Below, piece by piece: positions 54,501 to 59,396 of a DNA stretch of 59,396 nt. A model generated the notes under the pieces. It saw nothing but the letters and a program-made list of their open reading frames with translations, ran no database searches and was not told the origin of the DNA. A program made the translations under genes and the position numbers. Every line of letters starts with the position of its first letter. The stretch's first letter is position 1. Origin of the DNA: Mesostigma viride (lineage: Eukaryota > Streptophyta > Mesostigmatophyceae > Mesostigmatales > Mesostigmataceae); NCBI GenBank assembly GCA_009746045.1, contig RPFO01001671.1:1-59396 (forward strand). The letters run 5' to 3'.

Positions 54501-54651
54501 CGTACCCGTTGTTGGGCTTGATGACGATGCTGTCCTGCGCCTTGACGACGAGGTCCTTCACCCTCGCGGCGGGGTCGAGGTCGCCCAGGAGAGCGGTCGA
54601 GTACATGCGCGCGTAACGGACGTCGCTGAGTTGGTCCAGAGCGGTAGACAT
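51506..54651 (-). CDS. Second fibre protein gene, with a frame break and a SINE-like insertion
   Basis: Block 1 (54651 to 53945) has the same anchor as the first fibre (VKDLVVKAQDSIVIKPNNG) and beta-helix repeats. A 421-bp insertion at 53524-53944 introduces a stop; removing it with one copy of the 11-bp repeat restores the frame to block 2 (to 52806). A one-base loss in the C-run 52801-52805 leads to block 3. Blocks 2 and 3 contain a LamG-like domain absent from the first fibre, then ALTWHMGAGETSQDKGDYTG, a second LamG-like domain (FTLCITMSGSQVKFYLDGAL, WYDDVRFV) and the shared end LQLVKVRGSG. Host attachment is likely, but as the sequence stands the gene is interrupted. Confidence 0.7.
53524..53944 (-). 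mobile_element. SINE-like or other retroposon insertion with TTAA-repeat tail
   Basis: Flanked by an exact 11-bp direct repeat CTGGTGGTGAT (53513-53523 and 53945-53955), which is single in the intact fibre frame. On the minus strand the insert begins AAATAATGAATAGC and ends with a (TTAA)n tail (53522-53542), as expected of a retroposon made by target-primed reverse transcription. Near the tail GTGCTCC (53547) and GGAGCAC (53568) form a hairpin. No long open frame is present. A group I intron was considered but the junction lacks the U...G pattern. Confidence 0.65.
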
Positions 54652-54843
54652 GGTAAAGTTCTATACCGCTAGCATAAGATAAAAATTACGTGGGCGCTTT
54701 TTCTTTTTTTTATGGCTCCTAAGAATTTATGACTCTCGTTTTTCCTACCATCGATAATGCTGACGAGGCACCCTCTTCCGTCCGCGCGCCCCGCGCAGAC
54801 CGGTTCCGTAAAATATAATCGACGGTTAAATTAAGTCGCGTTT

Positions 54844-56067
54844 ATGTATTGCGGTTACACGCGGGATAGAGCGGGCGCGGATCAGGCAATTTGCATCTCC
54901 AAGCGCCAAGTGAGAATGTACGGAAAGCGAGCCATCACAGCAAACCGCTTGACGGGCCCACGACCACCCCTGCCCGTCGGGGACACGCCCGGGAGAGCGT
55001 ACTGCGGCTACAGGAACGCGGGAAAGGGGGTGGGATCCCTGAAACAGTGCCGTGGTATGGGGCAGCTGAGGCGGTGGGGGTGGTACGCGGTCGAAGACTT
55101 GGAGAGGCGAGAGCACGAGGGCAATCCGCCGCTGCTACACCCACCGCCCCCTCCTCCGCCCCCCCCGTACAGGTCAAAAAAGAAAGGGTCATCTCCACGA
55201 GTCTTACCCCCGCCTGCGAGGTCAAATGATACCATGGTGGCGGACCGGGTGGCTATCGAGAGACTCATTGACGGGATGAAGGGCATGCGAGTTCAGCCCC
55301 CGCCTCCGCCACCACCGTACAGGTCAAAAAAGAAAAAGTCATCTGCAGGAGCCCCGACCGCGCCTCGGAGGTATAATAATGATGACGTGGTGGCGAACCT
55401 GGCGGATATCGAGAGACTCGCCGACGGGATGATGGACATGCGATATGGGAGATTTGTCACCACGGATCCTAGGCTGAGAATTACAAACACGTACCCGCCT
55501 TCCACGAAGGTGTATCTGCCATCGAGGATGGCGGGTGTGGACGCGGATATCACGTACAGTGCACCTTTGATTTACAGAGCACTCGGGGGGGTCAAATTCG
55601 CATTCAAGCGTGCAGCAAAGGGAGATGGCAACTGCTTCTACTACTCGTTCTATCTAGGAAAGGCATTCCAGCAAGGCCAACAGATCACTCAGGCACAGCT
55701 AAAAGAGAAGGCCACACGATTGCGCAAGGAGTTAAAAACCAAACTGGAAAAAGGGGCGTTCAAGGACGTTGCTTATGTGAGCTATGCGGATCCGGACAAG
55801 ATCAAAAATGATCTCAAGGGTTGCGAGTATGCCACCGATGATATCATCCAGATGACGGCCGTCCATACCAATACGGACATTATAACCCTGGGTCTCTTGC
55901 GCGGCGGGGCCATGCCCCAACTAAACGTGCAGCCATACTGGGCATCTGGCGAGTTCGATTCCCAACAGCGGTCCAAGAACAAGCCTGTGTACATCTGGTT
56001 TGACGGACTGAACCACTTCGAATCGCTGATCCCGGAATCCGACCTACGAACCCGGGCCAGGGATTGA
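54844..56067 (+). CDS. OTU-like cysteine protease with N-terminal QVR.YG motifs
   Basis: This is a 407-residue protein. Two related short motifs open it: CISKRQVRMYGKRAI and later CRGMGQLRRWGWYAV, similar to the Q.R.YG motif repeated in many giant-virus proteins. Two near-repeats follow (PPPPPPPYRSKKK and IERL.DGM in each). From about residue 245 there is an OTU domain: AAKGDGNCFYYSFYLGKAF (catalytic Cys) and, near the end, YIWFDGLNHFESLIPES (catalytic His). It is clearly paralogous to the OTU half of the protein at 81-2772. Likely a deubiquitinase. Confidence 0.8.
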   Translation: MYCGYTRDRAGADQAICISKRQVRMYGKRAITANRLTGPRPPLPVGDTPGRAYCGYRNAGKGVGSLKQCRGMGQLRRWGWYAVEDLERREHEGNPPLLHPPPPPPPPPYRSKKKGSSPRVLPPPARSNDTMVADRVAIERLIDGMKGMRVQPPPPPPPYRSKKKKSSAGAPTAPRRYNNDDVVANLADIERLADGMMDMRYGRFVTTDPRLRITNTYPPSTKVYLPSRMAGVDADITYSAPLIYRALGGVKFAFKRAAKGDGNCFYYSFYLGKAFQQGQQITQAQLKEKATRLRKELKTKLEKGAFKDVAYVSYADPDKIKNDLKGCEYATDDIIQMTAVHTNTDIITLGLLRGGAMPQLNVQPYWASGEFDSQQRSKNKPVYIWFDGLNHFESLIPESDLRTRARD

Positions 56068-56089
56068 CTCTCCTAGCCGTCAATGCGGC

Positions 56090-58033
56090 CTATAATCGAG
56101 AACGCCGACGCGCCCCCTTTGTTGTCACTCTCTTCTTCACCGTTTTTACGTGTCGTCGAACCCTCTTCTGGCTGAGATTGTGCGCTTCCTTCCAGGCAGC
56201 GTGTTTGTTACCGTATGACTTGAACAGTTCTTCGGCAATCTTCTGCGCAACCGGGTTCAACACCTTGTCGGGGTGGAACTTGAATGACCCCTTTCTCCAC
56301 CCCGAAGCGGTGGTCGGCAGCTGTCCGAACGTATCTCGGGCCTTCCTCTGCAGCTCCTCCACGGCCTTGCGGTCCTCGGCAGTGAGCTTCTGCAGATTCA
56401 CACCGGCATTGAGGACCGCACCGGACCATTCGTCTGTGCGCGCGGCGGGAGGAGGACGGTGCGGAGGCGCTCTAGGCGGGGGTGCTCTCGGCGGAGGCGC
56501 ATTAGGCGCGTAACCAGCTGGCCTTGATGAGGGCGGCGGGGCGCTAGGGCCGGCGGACGAGCGAGCACGTCCGTTCCACCTGCCCGAAAAAAAATCCTCG
56601 TAGGCGGCCGAGCGAGCACGTTCGCGTCTCATGTCCGCAGCGAAATCCTCGTAGGCGGCGGAGGGTTTCGGTTTGGCTGGTCGCGCCTTGGGGGCATTGG
56701 GCATGTACTCGCGCCACTCGTCCCCGAATAAGGGGCTGCTGTATGCTTTGGGCCGTCCATCGGAAGGTGGCGGTTGGTGTCCTGCAGTCGGGGCGGCGGG
56801 AGCATACGGGGCACCAGTAAACCAATGCTTGGAAGGTTTCTTTGCACGCTCCCTTGCCCGTGCTTGATCCCGCTCGTATCGTTCTCTTTCCATTCTCGCC
56901 ATGTCTTCTTTATGCCGCCTCTCAGCTTCCGCCCGTTTCGCTCTTTCCGCAGCCGCAGCCGCAGCAGCCGCGCGTGCCTCCCTTTCACGCATCTGTTTCT
57001 CCTTTGCGAGCCGAGCCCTCTGCTCCTCCGCAGCCCGAGCCCTCTCCTCGGCCAGAGCCTTATAATGAGCTTCCATAGCCCGTTTGATGGCCTCTTTGGC
57101 TACTCGATCCCTCTCGGCAGCTAAAGCCCGCTCGGCAGCCAGTTTAGCAGCTCGAGCCTCTTCAGCGGCCTGTTTAGCGGCCCGGGCCCTCTCGTCAGCT
57201 CGAGCCTGTTTGTCAGCTCGGGCCTGCTCGGCAGCCCGTTTAGCAGCCTGTTTGTCGATCCGATCCTGTTCGGCGGCCTGTCTAGCAGCCTGTATAGCCA
57301 GCCGTTCCTGTGCGGCAGCGTCTTTTGCGGCTTGAATCCTTTCCCAATATTCATCTTCTTTGGCGGCCTGTAAAGCAGCCTGTTTGGCCTCCCACTCCCG
57401 TCTGTCGGCCCGAGACTGTTCGGCTATAGCTTTAGCCCGTTTGTCTATTTCAGCTTGTTTAGCGGCCCTCGCCTCTTCAGCGGCCTGTTCAGCGTCCCTG
57501 GCATCTGCGGCGGCCTGTTCAGCGTCCCTGGCCTCTGCGGCGGCCTGTTCAGCGTCCCTGGCCTCTGCGGCAGCCTGTTCAGCGGCCCTGGCCTGTTCGG
57601 CGGCCTGTTTAGCAGCTCGGGCCTGTTCGGCGGCGTAACGAGACCTATCGATGGCCATAGCCTGCTCGGCGGCGTAACGAACCCTATCGACGGCCATAGC
57701 CTGTTCAGCGGCGTAAACAGCCCTCTCGTAATTCAGTCGAGCGCGTTCATCGGACGCGTCGAAAGCCCGCGTACCGTGCCGTTGTCGCATGGGAGTGTAC
57801 CCGGCGGCATACCGCGCGTATCCCACGCCATCGTCGCCATCGGAGTCGTCGTCGCTCGGTACGTAATTGTCATCCCAAAAATGAGGGGGGTACTCGGAAG
57901 GATCGTTATAATCGAAGATATTGAAAGCACGTGTACCGTGCCGCCCCTTCCTCCCTCCTCCCGCCCTCGCCCCTCCCGCCCTCCCCCCCCGTGCGCCGCG
58001 CACCGGCCACCGTCCGACGTGCGGCGACGGCAA
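56090..58033 (-). CDS. Ala/Arg/Glu repeat protein with J-like HPD end
   Basis: Open from a TTG at 58033 with no upstream ATG before a stop at 58045, so the true start is uncertain. The protein has two RHGTRAF motifs near its N terminus. Then come more than 250 residues of Ala-rich coiled repeats (units such as AEQARDAEQAAAEA), a Pro-rich region with repeated AAYEDF, and a C-terminal SFKFHPDKVLNPVAQKIAEE then LFKSYGNKHAAWKEA. The HPDK.NP.A......F pattern is that of the second half of a J domain, the Hsp70-stimulating module. The extreme C terminus is Lys/Arg-rich. A co-chaperone role is inferred. Confidence 0.65.
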   Translation of the reverse strand: MPSPHVGRWPVRGARGGRAGGARAGGGRKGRHGTRAFNIFDYNDPSEYPPHFWDDNYVPSDDDSDGDDGVGYARYAAGYTPMRQRHGTRAFDASDERARLNYERAVYAAEQAMAVDRVRYAAEQAMAIDRSRYAAEQARAAKQAAEQARAAEQAAAEARDAEQAAAEARDAEQAAADARDAEQAAEEARAAKQAEIDKRAKAIAEQSRADRREWEAKQAALQAAKEDEYWERIQAAKDAAAQERLAIQAARQAAEQDRIDKQAAKRAAEQARADKQARADERARAAKQAAEEARAAKLAAERALAAERDRVAKEAIKRAMEAHYKALAEERARAAEEQRARLAKEKQMREREARAAAAAAAAERAKRAEAERRHKEDMARMERERYERDQARARERAKKPSKHWFTGAPYAPAAPTAGHQPPPSDGRPKAYSSPLFGDEWREYMPNAPKARPAKPKPSAAYEDFAADMRRERARSAAYEDFFSGRWNGRARSSAGPSAPPPSSRPAGYAPNAPPPRAPPPRAPPHRPPPAARTDEWSGAVLNAGVNLQKLTAEDRKAVEELQRKARDTFGQLPTTASGWRKGSFKFHPDKVLNPVAQKIAEELFKSYGNKHAAWKEAHNLSQKRVRRHVKTVKKRVTTKGARRRSRL

Positions 58034-58192
58034 GCGCCGCCGTCAGCGCGAACGCCACCGCAGATGCCCGCAGATAATACCACCGGAGCGGGAAAGCGAG
58101 ACGCGACCGACGACCTCCTTGCGATGCTGGATATAGGGACTGAACTTGTCACCATGGAGCGCGTATACCTATCCGCCCACATTTATTTTTAG

Positions 58193-59124
58193 CGCGCGTC
58201 TGCACCCAGACCCCCCCCCAGCCCTCGCTCCCACACAAGTGCATCGCACTCGCACCCCCACCGCGCGCTCCCGACGTGGATAGCCTTCTAATCGATCGCG
58301 AGGAGAAGCCTATCCACCTTCGCCCCGCCAAACGACGCGCCCGCCCACTATACACCCATGTCCGAAAGAGAAGCCTATCCAAACTCGAACCCTCTCAACC
58401 CCCCTCCCGCCCATCGAACGAATTTAGCAACCCCTCTCCGGCCCCTCCCGCCCTTTGGTCGTGGATAGGCTTCTCTGGAGTGCCTTCTTTTTTGACAATC
58501 CCTTCCAACAATATTCTCCCCGCCCCCCTGACCACTATACCCCATAAAACCCCATATACGCATCCGTATATTGGCCCTATAGCCCATATTATTCTTACTC
58601 TTATTGTCTAAAAAAGAAGAATACCAAAAGAAGCCTATCCAAACTCGAGCCCTCTCAACCCCCTCCCACCCATCGAACGAATTTGGCACGCCCTCTCCAG
58701 CCACTCCCGCCCTTTGGTCGTGGATAGGCTTCTATTTCAAAAAAAGACACTCGTCCACCCAGAACGGCTGCCCACCGGGTATACGTGGATAGCCTTCTAT
58801 GCCCGCGTCCGGAGAAGCCTATCCAAACTCTCACGCCCTTCCCACACCCCCACCGCCCCCACCACACACACACACTGCCACCTGCCCCCACACGCCCACA
58901 CACGGCCACCACCTAGCCACGCATCCACTGGGTGCCCTGACCGATCGCCACGCGCATTACTTCCGCCCAATGGGAAGGGGTCGCTATCGCGAAGCCTAGG
59001 ATTTAGCTTATGATATATTGCGGCTTTTCCCAGCGCACTAGCGTGTTTTGGTCAAACAGGAGCACGTCTGGTGCAGAATTCGAATTCTAGTAGTATATAC
59101 AGTGAGCAGATTGCCACGTCCGGA
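58193..59124. repeat. Non-coding region of inverted-repeat-bounded units
   Basis: AGAAGCCTATCCA or its close variant occurs at 58303, 58368, 58629 and 58813, and the reverse complement TGGATAG(G/C)CTTCT at 58277, 58462, 58721 and 58786. Two units of about 105 bp (58369-58474 and 58629-58733) each start with AGAAGCCTATCCAA and end GTGGATAGGCTTCT, with similar interiors (ATCGAACGAATTT and CCGCCCTTTGGTC in both). They look like small inverted-repeat elements. The remaining sequence is C-rich with CACACA tracts (58860-58910). No gene is seen. Confidence 0.7.
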
Positions 59125-59385
59125 ATGGCGAAGCATACTCGAGAGAATGGTGACTTTGAAGCACATAGGAGGAAGAAGAAGCGGATCCACAAAGTTATGA
59201 AACCATCCCCTGCGACAATGATGCTCGATTCGACTGCAAGTATGATATCAGAGTTTGCAGGTACGTACGCTCATAAACGACGAACCCAATTCAAGTACAT
59301 GGGCTTTTCTGGCCACTGTTTTGGGCATGTGATGCGCACCTCGGTCTTTGTCAAAAAATGCCACGTCCCCCGACATGCTTGCTGA
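59125..59385 (+). CDS. Possible histone-like protein, perhaps spliced or truncated at window end
   Basis: The 86-codon frame from the ATG at 59125 begins MAKHTRENGDFEAHRRKKKR then IHKVMKPSPATMMLDSTAS and MISEFAG. A basic N terminus, then K-V-(L/M)-K..P then a helix with A/M/S resembles the start of an H2B-type histone fold. The sequence then becomes unlike a histone, exactly where CAG|GTACGT offers a 5' splice site (59260), so the rest may lie in an exon beyond the window. Weak evidence. AGTATATACAGTG lies upstream. Confidence 0.35.
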   Translation: MAKHTRENGDFEAHRRKKKRIHKVMKPSPATMMLDSTASMISEFAGTYAHKRRTQFKYMGFSGHCFGHVMRTSVFVKKCHVPRHAC

Positions 59386-59396
59386 CTAAATGAGGA

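Noticed and set aside
53948-54616. Long plus-strand frame opposite the second fibre gene
   Set aside because: Same repeat-driven antisense openness; the minus strand has the conserved fibre anchor.
58063-58191. A 42-codon plus-strand frame before the terminal repeats
   Set aside because: Too short, overlaps no conserved signal, and lies in low-complexity GC-rich sequence.

Overview
The window looks like part of the genome of a large DNA virus of a microbial eukaryote (Nucleocytoviricota-like), or an integrated copy of one. The evidence is a set of genes typical of that group: a D5-type SF3 helicase/NTPase, a separate archaeo-eukaryotic primase with a UL52-like zinc end, an A22-type Holliday junction resolvase, a YqaJ-type recombinase nuclease, KilA-N and Bro-N proteins, OTU proteases, F-box and RING/TRAF proteins, a SLATT membrane protein, and small families I associate with DUF5759, DUF5832 and DUF5760. 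I see no major capsid protein, DNA polymerase, packaging ATPase or RNA polymerase here, so the lineage stays open (a mirusvirus-like relative is not excluded).

Layout. 0.1-8 kb: OTU-SET fusion, RING/TRAF and F-box proteins, an acidic protein with a possible histone fold, and a KilA-N protein. 8-19 kb: replication and recombination block (helicase, resolvase, nuclease, primase) with a B12 adenosyltransferase and a catalytically degenerate capping-type nucleotidyltransferase. 19-26.5 kb: a 1428-residue coiled-coil protein and a repeat protein whose gene is cut by a 546-bp element made of two identical 208-bp perfect palindromes around a tRNA-like spacer. 26.7-32.4 kb: small membrane proteins and an adenosylcobalamin-dependent (class II) ribonucleotide reductase gene in three exons. 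Its two GT-AG introns are each largely occupied by an antisense endonuclease-type gene (Bro-N/MSV199 and HNH). 32.4-44.4 kb: membrane proteins, an HNH-like protein, a GNAT-like protein, and a long repeat fibre with a LamG-like head. 44.5-47 kb: two ADP-ribosyltransferase-fold paralogues, one degenerate. 47.7-48.9 kb: a gene with a short spliceosomal-type intron. 49-58 kb: basic and Cys/His proteins, a second fibre gene carrying a SINE-like insertion with an 11-bp target duplication, a second OTU protein, and an Ala-rich repeat protein with an HPD (J-like) end. 58.2-59.1 kb: non-coding repeats with terminal inverted repeats. A possible histone-like gene closes the window.

The most coherent system is B12-dependent deoxynucleotide synthesis: a class II ribonucleotide reductase plus the PduO-type adenosyltransferase that makes its cofactor. 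The reductase gene has been colonised by two endonuclease-type genes housed in spliceosomal-looking introns, one of them cutting the codon next to the thiyl-radical cysteine.

Caveat on reading frames: at more than a dozen places a gene is split into two frames, nearly always at a short homopolymer and nearly always as if one base were missing. I treat these as probable systematic indel errors and annotate such genes as single units, giving the break point.
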